Positions 1 to 8,600 of a stretch of 64,000 nucleotides of DNA are shown here, piece after piece; positions within the stretch are counted from its first letter, which is position 1; the number at the start of each line of letters is the position of its first letter. The position numbers were made by a program, and so were the translations under genes. Source of the stretch: UBA1941 sp046329575 (GTDB lineage Bacteria; Bacteroidota; Bacteroidia; Chitinophagales; LD1). Location of the stretch: the NCBI GenBank assembly GCA_046329575.1, contig JAXLUJ010000007.1, positions 1 to 64,000 of the forward strand, written 5' to 3'. The notes beneath the pieces were generated by a model that saw nothing but the letters and a program-made list of their open reading frames with translations, did no database searches and was not told the DNA's origin.

Positions 1-5
1 GCAAT

Positions 6-794
6 ATGCCGAAACAATGGATTTTGTGGATGCTAGGCTGCGTATTCGCCGCCGGCGCTCACGCACAAATGCCCGATCCTTCTACTGAAGAAAAAAAACT
101 GCTGGTGCTGGGAGAAAAAACCCGAAACTTCTACCCGCCCGATTTCGATAGCGTCAGTTATTTCTCCGAGCAGTTCGATTCGGTATTCTATGCATTGGTG
201 CAGCAAAATCCCGCCACATTGCAATATCCATTTTCAGCGCTAACCGATTCGGGCGTGTGCTGGGTAACCACTGCCGCCGATGGTAACTTTCGGATTTATA
301 GTTGGGATACCTGGACGGGTGGCACCATGCATTTTTTCCATTCTATATGGCAGTGGAAAAGCAACGGCAGCGTGCACGCAAAACTTCCGCAGTTAGAGGA
401 AGGCGATCCCGCAAGTTATTGTACAGCTATAGATACGGTGCACATTCAGAACCAAACCTATTATCTCGCCATCACCAACAGAATTGGCTCCACAAAAATT
501 GGAGCGCAGGCAATTGGAGCATTTGCGATGGAAGGCGATCAATTGAACGATACGGTGCCGATGTTTCGCAACAAAACCGAAACGCTGAACGCTCTTGAAA
601 TAGCTTTCGATTTTTTTGATGTAGTAGACCGGCCCGAGCGCCCCGTTAAGATGATTCATTACGATCCTCGCGCGCATACGGTGGATGTGGCGGTGGTTGA
701 TGAAGAAGGTCATGTAAAACCCGGGAACGAACGCTACCAACTCCGCGGCCGTTATTTCGAGAGGGCGGGAGTTAAACAAAAAAAGAAAGAATGA
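6..794 (+). CDS. Secreted hypothetical protein
   Basis: A 262-residue protein of unknown function. Residues 1-21 form a clear signal peptide (hydrophobic core WILWMLGCVFAAGA, cleavage after AHAQ), so it is probably exported to the periplasm. The start is complete because the signal peptide begins at the first Met, even though it lies 6 bases from the window edge. The rest is mixed and soluble, rich in aromatic residues, with a WxTWTGGTMHFF stretch near residue 100 and a basic tail (KQKKKE). No catalytic motif or known domain was recognised. Its promoter is outside the window; the next gene starts 39 bases later on the same strand but is functionally unrelated as far as can be seen. Confidence 0.8.
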   Translation: MPKQWILWMLGCVFAAGAHAQMPDPSTEEKKLLVLGEKTRNFYPPDFDSVSYFSEQFDSVFYALVQQNPATLQYPFSALTDSGVCWVTTAADGNFRIYSWDTWTGGTMHFFHSIWQWKSNGSVHAKLPQLEEGDPASYCTAIDTVHIQNQTYYLAITNRIGSTKIGAQAIGAFAMEGDQLNDTVPMFRNKTETLNALEIAFDFFDVVDRPERPVKMIHYDPRAHTVDVAVVDEEGHVKPGNERYQLRGRYFERAGVKQKKKE

Positions 795-833
795 TGTAAA
801 TAGCAGTAGAAAAGAAAAACAAATTTAGAACCT

Positions 834-2303
834 ATGTCTGCAACCCTTCAACTTGCCATTACCAAAATAGGCGACCTGCTTCTTGCAAATAAGATTAGCC
901 AAACCCACTACGGTAATCCAATCAATAATGTAAACCTGGTAATACCACCATACCAACGCCCCTATAAATGGACGACCAAAAACGCCACCCAGCTTTTTGA
1001 CGACATTATTGAGGCCAAAAATCAAAACAAAGAAACCTATCGTGTAGGCACACTCATCCTTCATTACGATGAAAAAAAATCGACGTATAATATCGTTGAC
1101 GGTCAGCAACGCACCATTACTTTTTCCTTATTGCTTCTGGCACTTCACGAAGAGAATGATTCTAAAATAAAGTTCTTAAATCAGTTGCTTACCCATGAAC
1201 CCAACAACGCCCGAAATATTCCCAACAACTTCAGAACCCTGCAAAGACGTGTTCAGAATATATCCGACGAAAGGGAGTGTGCGGAACTTCATAATTATAT
1301 TAAGAACAACTGCGAATTGATTGTGGTAATTACGCAGGACATATCTGAAGCATTCCAGTTTTTTGATTCCCAAAATGCGCGCGGCAAAAAGTTGTATCCA
1401 CATGATTTGCTCAAGGCATATCATCTTCGGGAAATGAACGATTTGGATATTACCCAAACCGAAAAAACGGTGAAGGATTGGGAAGATCTGAACCAACAAA
1501 AACTTTCGCTATTGTTTAGCAATTATCTCTATCGTTTAAAAGAATGGATCAAAGGCAATAGAGCCTGGGAACTGAACGAACATAACATTCATAAATTTAA
1601 AGGCATCACCCGCCACGGCAACTATCCTTATGCCCAATTTTTTAAAGGGGCTTTTGCCTATGCCGATATGGTGAACCAGTCGGCCATGCCTTTTGTTTCA
1701 GGAATGCAAAATCTAAAACCCTTTCAGATCGATACGCCCATTATTTCTGGAAAATCTTTTTTCGATTATGCAAAGCATTATTTCAGAATCCTTAAAGACA
1801 TTCAAAACAACAATAAATACGAAGGCTATTTTATTAATGATAATGAAATCGTAAAAACCCTTGACCTCGGAACCTATAAAAATGGTGTTGGAAATGGAAT
1901 AACCCGTTTATTGTTTGACACTGCTGTTTTACTGTATGTTGATAGATTTTGCCCCAGTGAAAAGCCATCCAAAGCGGATAAAGAAATGCTGGAAAAACAA
2001 TTCGTGTTGTATGCTTTTATTTGGGCGTACTCCCTGAGGGCGCAATATTATAACCTCGGTTGGCAGTCGGCACAAAATTATATTCTGGGTAACGACCTCT
2101 ATAATTCTTTCAACATCTATAAAATGATAACTGAGGCCGATACTCCGGGGGCTCTGTTAAGCACACTCGCCGACAAATTGACTCCAATACCGCTGGGGCA
2201 AATTGTGGCAAAAAAAGACAATATAGATATAGAGGCAAATGGCGTATTCCAAAACTATCTCCACTATTTCAAAACCAATCAATTTATTCAGGAAGTAATA
2301 TGA
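834..2303 (+). CDS. DUF262 protein (GmrS-like, no HNH domain)
   Basis: A 489-residue DUF262 protein. The family hallmarks are visible: the QRPYKW block near residue 40 and the VDGQQR motif at D89-R93, the ParB-like nucleotide-binding/hydrolysing core of DUF262. DUF262 proteins are the S-type half of GmrSD type IV restriction enzymes, which cut modified phage DNA, and they occur in several other defence loci. The C-terminal 250 residues are helical and contain no recognisable DUF1524 HNH motif, unlike the next gene. The stop overlaps the next start (ATGA, 4 bp), so the two are translationally coupled and probably act together. Start ATG follows an A-rich leader. The defence role is inferred from family and neighbours. 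Confidence 0.85.
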   Translation: MSATLQLAITKIGDLLLANKISQTHYGNPINNVNLVIPPYQRPYKWTTKNATQLFDDIIEAKNQNKETYRVGTLILHYDEKKSTYNIVDGQQRTITFSLLLLALHEENDSKIKFLNQLLTHEPNNARNIPNNFRTLQRRVQNISDERECAELHNYIKNNCELIVVITQDISEAFQFFDSQNARGKKLYPHDLLKAYHLREMNDLDITQTEKTVKDWEDLNQQKLSLLFSNYLYRLKEWIKGNRAWELNEHNIHKFKGITRHGNYPYAQFFKGAFAYADMVNQSAMPFVSGMQNLKPFQIDTPIISGKSFFDYAKHYFRILKDIQNNNKYEGYFINDNEIVKTLDLGTYKNGVGNGITRLLFDTAVLLYVDRFCPSEKPSKADKEMLEKQFVLYAFIWAYSLRAQYYNLGWQSAQNYILGNDLYNSFNIYKMITEADTPGALLSTLADKLTPIPLGQIVAKKDNIDIEANGVFQNYLHYFKTNQFIQEVI

Positions 2304-4327
2304 ACCCCGAAAACTTACCTCTGAAAGAACAATCTATAGCGGAAATCTATAATGGCGAGCTGGCTACCTATGAAGTACCCATTTACCAGCGCAATTATGC
2401 CTGGGAGGAAGAAGAAATTACCGCGCTGATTCAAGATGTATATGATGCGTATCTTCGAAATAGAAATATAATACCGCAGGGTGTTTATTTTATCGGCACG
2501 CTGGTTTCCTATAAAAAAGGCGACCAGGTGTATGAAGTGATTGACGGGCAGCAACGGCTTACGACCATCAATCTGGTGCTTGCTGCACTTGGTGTTTCTC
2601 TTCAAAATAAATTAACCTACCGGGCTCGCAAAAAATCAAACGCTACCATCAAAAGCATTCCCCATTTTCAAGTAGAAGAAACAGAAAAAGATGAGGGTAT
2701 CAAAAGAGGCTACCAATTAGCCGAGAGTGCTTTAGCGAAAATAGTGCCGGCCGAGAATCTGGAAAATTTCAAAGCCTATTTTCAGAATCAGGTTCATATT
2801 ATTCATTACAATGTTCCCCGCGATATTGACCTGAACCATTATTTCGAAATAATGAATTCAAGAGGCGAGCAATTAGAAAAGCATGAGATCATAAAAGCGC
2901 GACTTATTGAGAAATTGAATGAAGAAGACAAGTTAAAATTCAGTCAACTGTGGGAAAACTGCAGTGATATGACGGTGTACATTCAGCAGAAATACCGGCA
3001 GACACGCATTTTCGGGAAAAAGCAGGATTATCTGATAGCATCTGATTTTGATGCGTTACCAACTGTAGGAACCGCTTCCGGAAAAAAATCTATAAGAGAT
3101 TTGATTAACGGCATAGTGGGGAAAAGCACAATGGAGAAAAATGAAAAGTTAGACAGCTTTCAACCCATTATCGACTTCTCCAACTTTCTATTGATTGTGT
3201 TGAAAATTACCAGAATGAGGGAGCCGAATTTCAAACCCGCTGACTTTACACTTGACGACAAAGATCTGATCCGAGAATTTGACAAGCTAAAGGAAGAAGG
3301 CGTATCCGTTGATGAGGAATTTGTAAAAACCTTCGGATTCAATTTGTTGAAGGCGAAATACTATCTCGACAATTACGTGGTACACCACTCCGATGAAAAC
3401 GATACGATTGACAGCAACCCATGGAAACTACAGTATTGGCAAAAGGAAGGCGAAAAGGAATATTTAAAGAATTTGGACGGCGATAGCGAAGCGCAACATA
3501 AACTGGTGCAGTTATTATCAATGTTTGAAGTTTCTTTCACTGCCCGGCAAAGAAAGAACTACCTGTTTTATTGTTTGTTGCATTTGTTTACCAAGGGAGA
3601 CGAGATAGGAACGTATTGCGAATTTGTAAGCAAGCTGGCCGACAAATATTTCAAAGAGGTGTACCTTGATCAGGACAAACTAAATGCCATCAACACACCT
3701 AATCCCGGCAGTTTTGATAGAGTACTTCTAACCAATAAAACGATAGATGTTAACACGAAAGACCAAAGCTTGAAATTTAGCGAGATATACGGCAATGGCA
3801 CATTAAGATCAAAGGGTGTTCCGCTATTCGTTTTTAACTATCTCGATTATAAATTGTGGGAAAAGTATTTCGACGAGTTGCGCGGAGAGCACATGACCGA
3901 AAGTTCGCGGGAGCGAAAAGCCTTTTTTGAATCTTTAGGCTGTAGTGATTTCGGTTTAGAGGTGTTTAAGCAATTCTATTTTTCGAGAACCCGCAGGAGT
4001 TTAGAACACTTCTATCCGCAGGCCAAAGGAGATGGAATAGAAGGCCGGCCAACACCTGATCAAATCAATTGTTTTGGTAATTATGCGATGATCGGAAGTG
4101 CCATAAACAGTTCGGGTAACAGTTGGGATCCCAATGCTAAACTCAGTCATTATTTAGATAAGGGGAAAATCAGGCACGTAAGCGTGGCCTCCTTAAAATT
4201 TATGATAATGATGCAAAAGTGTAGAGACAATATGCTTGACGGAAAACATAAGCATGGGCAGGAGTGGCTTTTTGATGACATTCAAAAGCATCAGGAAAAA
4301 ATGGAGCAGATCTTATTACAGCATTAG
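2300..4327 (+). CDS. DUF262 + DUF1524 (HNH) protein, GmrSD-like
   Basis: A 675-residue two-domain protein. The N-terminal DUF262 domain has the YQRNYAW block (about residue 29) and IDGQQRLTT (D82 onward). The C-terminal DUF1524 domain has the HNH-type signature: LEHFYPQ (E569, H570) followed by GNYAMIG and NSSGNSW, spaced as in the LEHIxPQ...GNL...N pattern of the family. This is the fused GmrSD architecture, in which nucleotide-dependent DUF262 controls an HNH nuclease. It overlaps the upstream DUF262-only gene by 4 bp, giving a two-gene unit: one DUF262 alone, one DUF262 with nuclease. Downstream is a decayed hsdS end, which supports a former restriction island. Target and modification specificity cannot be read from sequence. 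Confidence 0.88.
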   Translation: MNPENLPLKEQSIAEIYNGELATYEVPIYQRNYAWEEEEITALIQDVYDAYLRNRNIIPQGVYFIGTLVSYKKGDQVYEVIDGQQRLTTINLVLAALGVSLQNKLTYRARKKSNATIKSIPHFQVEETEKDEGIKRGYQLAESALAKIVPAENLENFKAYFQNQVHIIHYNVPRDIDLNHYFEIMNSRGEQLEKHEIIKARLIEKLNEEDKLKFSQLWENCSDMTVYIQQKYRQTRIFGKKQDYLIASDFDALPTVGTASGKKSIRDLINGIVGKSTMEKNEKLDSFQPIIDFSNFLLIVLKITRMREPNFKPADFTLDDKDLIREFDKLKEEGVSVDEEFVKTFGFNLLKAKYYLDNYVVHHSDENDTIDSNPWKLQYWQKEGEKEYLKNLDGDSEAQHKLVQLLSMFEVSFTARQRKNYLFYCLLHLFTKGDEIGTYCEFVSKLADKYFKEVYLDQDKLNAINTPNPGSFDRVLLTNKTIDVNTKDQSLKFSEIYGNGTLRSKGVPLFVFNYLDYKLWEKYFDELRGEHMTESSRERKAFFESLGCSDFGLEVFKQFYFSRTRRSLEHFYPQAKGDGIEGRPTPDQINCFGNYAMIGSAINSSGNSWDPNAKLSHYLDKGKIRHVSVASLKFMIMMQKCRDNMLDGKHKHGQEWLFDDIQKHQEKMEQILLQH

Positions 4328-4387
4328 ATTGAAGCCGCGCCGGTATGATTGACGATAGTATTGCAAGAATGCGATTAGAAAACAAAA

Positions 4388-4540
4388 CCAGATGAAGCCA
4401 TAACCATCGTCTCCATCGTCTGCTAACTCGATGCCCTTCGAGCCGAAACACAAAAACCAGTAACCTTGTTTCAAAAGAAAATTTCAGATTTGGAAGAACT
4501 AAAAAACTCCGGTTTGCAAAAGGCATTTGCCGGAGATTTA
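4388..4540 (+). pseudogene. Decayed 3' end of type I restriction hsdS
   Basis: Reading frame 2 from 4388 gives a run that ends with LDALRAETQK, then LFQKKISDLEELKNSG and LQKAFAGDL. This is the C-terminal conserved coiled coil of type I restriction specificity subunits, which normally reads close to LDALxAETQKLEAIYQxK and ends ...LQKAFxGEL. A stop codon (4424-4426) interrupts the frame just before LDAL, and nothing upstream looks like a target recognition domain, so this is a scar rather than a gene. The REP-like repeat begins exactly where the hsdS stop should be, at 4541. It shows that a type I restriction-modification locus once stood next to the DUF262 pair. The match is from memory of the family, not from a search. 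Confidence 0.65.
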
Positions 4541-4622
4541 CCCAGCCCCGAAGGGGCGTCAGATCCTAACACAGGGTGCAGCCCTGTGAGTCACAGAGAG
4601 CATACAGCGTGTAGCCCTGTGA
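4541..4622 (+). repeat. REP-like double-hairpin repeat, copy A plus degenerate half
   Basis: Contains two short palindromes in a row: GCCCCGAAGGGGC (4545-4557) and CACAGGGTGCAGCCCTGTG (4570-4588), joined by GTCAGATCCTAA. A decayed second hairpin follows (CACAG ... CTGTG, 4592-4622). The same module occurs at 5146-5193 and 5286-5333. It sits 40 bases upstream of the RAYT start codon, the usual arrangement for a REP/RAYT locus. Confidence 0.8.
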
Positions 4623-4661
4623 TTAACATCACCAGTCCTTATAATAACCTAAAACAAAACT

Positions 4662-5114
4662 ATGGGCCAGTCACTCGTAAAAAACTACATACACATCGTA
4701 TTCAGCGCCAAGCACCGCGAACCGCTGATATATCCACCCATTGAAGCGGAACTACACGCTTATCTTGGCGGCATTTGCAATAAACTGGAGTGCACACCAA
4801 TCAAAGTAGGAGGTTACACCGATCACATTCACATTATCTGTATGCTATCAAAAAAAATTGCCCTGATGAAATTTATAGAAGAGCTGAAGTCACATTCATC
4901 TAAATGGATAAAAACAAAAGGTGCTGGCTATGAAAACTTCTACTGGCAGGATGGCTACGGTGCCTTTTCGGTTAATCCTTCTGAAGTAGATTCGGTTATT
5001 GCCTACATCGCCAATCAGCACGAACACCATAGGAAGAAAACCTTTCAGGATGAATATCGGGCGTTTTTAAAGAAGTATCATGTAGAATATGATGAAAAGT
5101 ATGTTTGGGCTTAG
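4662..5114 (+). CDS. REP-associated tyrosine transposase (IS200-like, RAYT)
   Basis: A 150-residue single-domain Y1 transposase of the IS200/IS605 type. The HUH metal-binding motif is H55-I-H57 (in TDHIHIIC) and the predicted nucleophile is Y115 in AYIANQ, the standard spacing. It lacks the TnpB partner of IS605 elements. Because it is flanked by three copies of a palindromic REP-like repeat and has no typical IS ends, it is best read as a RAYT, a domesticated transposase thought to spread REP sequences by nicking their hairpins. It lies between a decayed hsdS and the alpha-2-macroglobulin gene. The catalytic residues are intact, so it may be active. Confidence 0.88.
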   Translation: MGQSLVKNYIHIVFSAKHREPLIYPPIEAELHAYLGGICNKLECTPIKVGGYTDHIHIICMLSKKIALMKFIEELKSHSSKWIKTKGAGYENFYWQDGYGAFSVNPSEVDSVIAYIANQHEHHRKKTFQDEYRAFLKKYHVEYDEKYVWA

Positions 5115-5193
5115 CTATGTAGCCCTTCTGGACTTTCTGCTGCGGCCAGCCCCGAAGGGGCGTCAGATCCTAACACAGGGTGCAGCCCTGTGA
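5112..5193 (+). repeat. REP-like repeat, copy B
   Basis: Same direction as copy A and starting just before the RAYT stop codon. The extended unit shared with copy C begins TAGCTAT, runs through CCCTTCTGGACTTTCTGCTG, then GCCCCGAAGGGGC (5149-5161), GTCAGATCCTAA and the CACAGGG...CCCTGTG hairpin (5174-5192). Copies B and C share about 75 bases; copy A shares only the second half. Confidence 0.8.
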
Positions 5194-5253
5194 AATATGT
5201 ACCGCACACCGGAAGCGGCCCTGAGGTTACCGAATACCAGCACCTTAAAAGGA

Positions 5254-5333
5254 TAGCTATCGCCCCTTCTGGACTTTCTGCTGCAGCCGGCCCCGAAGGG
5301 GCGTCAGATCCTAACACAGGGTGTAGCCCTGTG
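5254..5333 (+). repeat. REP-like repeat, copy C
   Basis: Nearly identical to copy B, with a few substitutions: the linker before the first hairpin is GCAGCCG instead of GCGGCCA, and the second hairpin has a T instead of C in its loop. A loop change with intact stems suggests that the hairpin structure is what is kept. Copy B and copy C start 142 bases apart. Confidence 0.8.
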
Positions 5334-5340
5334 AATTGGT

Positions 5341-5628
5341 AACAATGAAACTACCGACTGAAATCATGAAACTGGTTCCTGAAAAATAGAAACAGCCGAC
5401 TGCAAAAGTAAAACAGCCGGCTGCAAAAAAGATAATCGATACTGTAAAAAGGATATTGGACTTTGTGAAAACAAATACGCCCTTCAGCTATCTCCACCCC
5501 ACAAACTAACCCAATAGCTCACTCCTCCTCCCATCCTTCATTGTTCATCGTTCATCGTTCATTGGAAATTGTGAATCGTTCTTTTTGAATTGGAAAAAGG
5601 ATTATTCTATTATCCATTCATCATCAAA
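5341..5628. other. Intergenic region with short imperfect repeats
   Basis: No gene is visible. It contains short imperfect repeats, including AACAGCCGACTGCAAAAGTA followed by AACAGCCGGCTGCAAAAA (about 5390-5430), and a tandem GTTCATC run (5541-5562). It separates the REP/RAYT locus from the 3' end of the convergently placed alpha-2-macroglobulin gene. No strong rho-independent terminator was seen. Confidence 0.5.
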
Positions 5629-8600
5629 TCACTCAATCTCCAGTTTCTCCATCGCTTTCCAAACTTTGTTTTCATTAGTATAATACAAATACGCGCTGCT
5701 GGCAGGGGCTTCGAATTCACCTTTAACTTCAGCTTTCAGGTCAAGCGCGATCTCCTTAACCGCTTTAGGCGCCAGCGAACGGTAGTAACACACCACATTG
5801 TTGCCGGTGATTTCGTAAAAGTCAATGGCTTTTTTCTCCATCAACTCTTTCAACTGCCAGGGTTGCGCACTGCATCCCGCAGGAATGCCAATCACCGCAA
5901 TGCTCATGGGTTGCCCGCTGTTTGTAAGGTTTTTCAATTGCACATTCAACCGAACCGTATTTCCTACTTCTACTATTTTCCCGGTTACCAAATTAACATC
6001 CAAACCAAGCACACATTTGGGCGATGAAACGGGTAATGCCGTATTGTAGCTAACATTCATCGCATAAGGCAGGGCGTTCTTACAACCTTTGAAACGCACA
6101 GAAACTTCCTGCTTGCCCAAACCGATGAACTGCTCCAAACCACTGAGCACAACATTGTCTTTCACGCCTTTTTCATAACTCTTTGAAGCCACTAGTTTAT
6201 CGTTCACATACACTTCCACCGTTCCCGACTCTTCGGTTTTTCTGCTGAACTCAGCATAGCGGGTCAAAGCTTTCAATGCTAAAACAGTAGATTGTGTAGA
6301 GCCAAAATTGCCATAGCCCGAGCGCGCGCCCACCAGGTATTTGATAGCGCCGGTGAGGGCTTCGTTGGGCGTGTTTTTCGACTTCATCATCGCCAATGCA
6401 ATCAGCGAAGTGGTTTCAATTTTCAACGCATCGCCGGTGCTGCGCGTAATGCTGTGGCGCTTGCCGGTCCAAAAACCATACTCATTGCGTTGCTTTACAA
6501 TTTCGCGAATAATCTCATCGCCGCGTTCCTGATCGCCTACGTTGAAAAGCGCATTGGCCACCAACGCCATCAAGTATGGATCAGAAGTCTTTTTGGCGTT
6601 TTTGTAAGCGGCATCTAATTCTTTCTGCAAATCTTTTTGTCCGGCCTCGGTAAGCGAATACACAATGTAAGCGTTGGTGATGTCTTCATCGGCGCCGCCA
6701 AATGCGTCCAGCGCCTGCGGATTGCGTTTGAAACCACCGTTGCCATCGCGTTTGTCCATCAGCACTTTTCGGGTGCGATCAATCATGGCCTGGTCCACAC
6801 CCGGATACACTTTTTTCATGTCTTCAAATTCCATCAATCCATAAGCGGTTAGCGCTTCATGCGAGGGCGCAGCGCCAAACCACTCATAACCGTTCTCCTT
6901 GGTTTCAAACGAAACCAGTTTTTTGTAGCCGTCGTCTAAAAGTTTCTTGGCGCGCTCTTCCAGTATAGGGTTCTTCACATTCATAGTGCGCAGGTACGTC
7001 ATGGCCATCACATTCGGATAATTGCTGGAAGAAGTTTGTTCGAAACAGCCATAAGGTTCGCGAAGAATGGCGTCCACACCGGCCATCAATTCGTTCATCA
7101 CGCTGGGATATGCCGTAAGTTGCGCGTTCATCGAACCGGGAACAACATCGGTAATATTGATGTTAAACTTTTTGGAAAGATCCTGACCGCTCATCGAAAT
7201 GTTGGCAGGAAATCCACGGGAAATCACTTTCACGGGCTTGCGCATTTCGTCGCGCACCTTGCTACCTTCAAACACCAGGTGCAAATCGCAGGTGTCCTTA
7301 GCCACCGCAGCCTGGTACGAAATGTACACCATGTGCGATTGTTTGGCTTCAATCGAAATGTTGCCGTCGAAGCTGTTCAGCAATTTCAAACAAGGAATGT
7401 CGTCAACGCGCAAAGTACCGGTAAGCGTTTCGGTAGTGTTGTTTTTGAGAAACACCGGAACCAAAATTTTATCGCCACTCACCAGTTCCACCGGAAGTTT
7501 CACATCCATGCTAAAAGGCAATTCAGTAGCGAAGCGATAATTGCCCATGCCCACCGTACCTTCATCGCTGATACCCGAAACCTGAACATTAAACGACGAA
7601 ATCAAATCGTTCGTCATAAAAGAAACGGAGGCTTTCCCATTTTCAGAAGTTTCTAAATTTCCTTTCCAAAACAATGTGGATTGAAAATCGTTGCGTTCGG
7701 TTTCGCCTTTTTGATAGGCGCGTTTTGGAAATTCTTTAGCGCGGTAAAAAACAACACCGCTTTCATCCTGAACTTTTTTATCGAACTTATAAAGATCAGC
7801 ATCGCGCAAATCGCCCACTGCTATTGACTGCACCTCATCAGCCTTAGCCACCTCTTCATCTTTTTGTTTGATGAGCTCAGCTTGATCGGCGCGTTGCTCT
7901 TCTTTCACTTCATTTAGGTTCAAATGCATTTCCATTGGCGCGGCTACAGCATCTTCCATTTCCACCTGACCATTGCGAGCGCCGCGCATCATTACACCAC
8001 CGGCCGCCATGGGCATCATTCTTTTTTCAAAAAGAATGGGATGACGATGATCGTAAAGATAGAAGGTAGCATTAGCGTTGTATTCGCTCAATGGTTCATT
8101 CAAAGTAGTAAAACCGTTTGCCGAAATTTCGATGGCGGTATCGCGCGTAATATCAAACCAACCCAAATTGAATTTACCCGAAGCATCGGTGGTTACATTT
8201 TTGCCGGAAGGAAGAAGTTTCACCTTGGCTCCGCCAATGCCTTTAGTGCCATCGTAGGCATTAATCACACTTCCCGCAAGCGTAGCCTTTTCGCCTTCTG
8301 CTTTGTTGCGAGGAAAATCGCCGCTTAGGATTTTCTTCCAGCTATACCGGCGCCAACCGCTGGTGAGCATCAGATTGTCGAGCGCAGCGGCAGCGTCTTT
8401 TTCGTTTTCATCGAAATAGAATTTTGGCTCCTGCACTTTTTCAAGAAGTTCGGGTTCCAGCAACATGGCTGAAAGCAGGTTGCCTTGTTTATCGTCGGCA
8501 AACGAAAGCAGATTATCATCTACCACGCTGAGTGCAAAGTTGCCGCTAACCGGCAGGCCCGAAGCATCGGTAGCCAGAATGTTGAGCTTTACGGTTTCGC

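Noticed and set aside
5111..5317. Minus-strand frame with repeated LGSDAPSG units
   Set aside because: The repeated residues simply translate the REP copies B and C; no independent coding evidence.
4541..5333. REP-like repeats as a CRISPR array
   Set aside because: Only three copies, uneven spacing, no constant spacer length and no cas genes nearby; they flank a RAYT and have hairpins.
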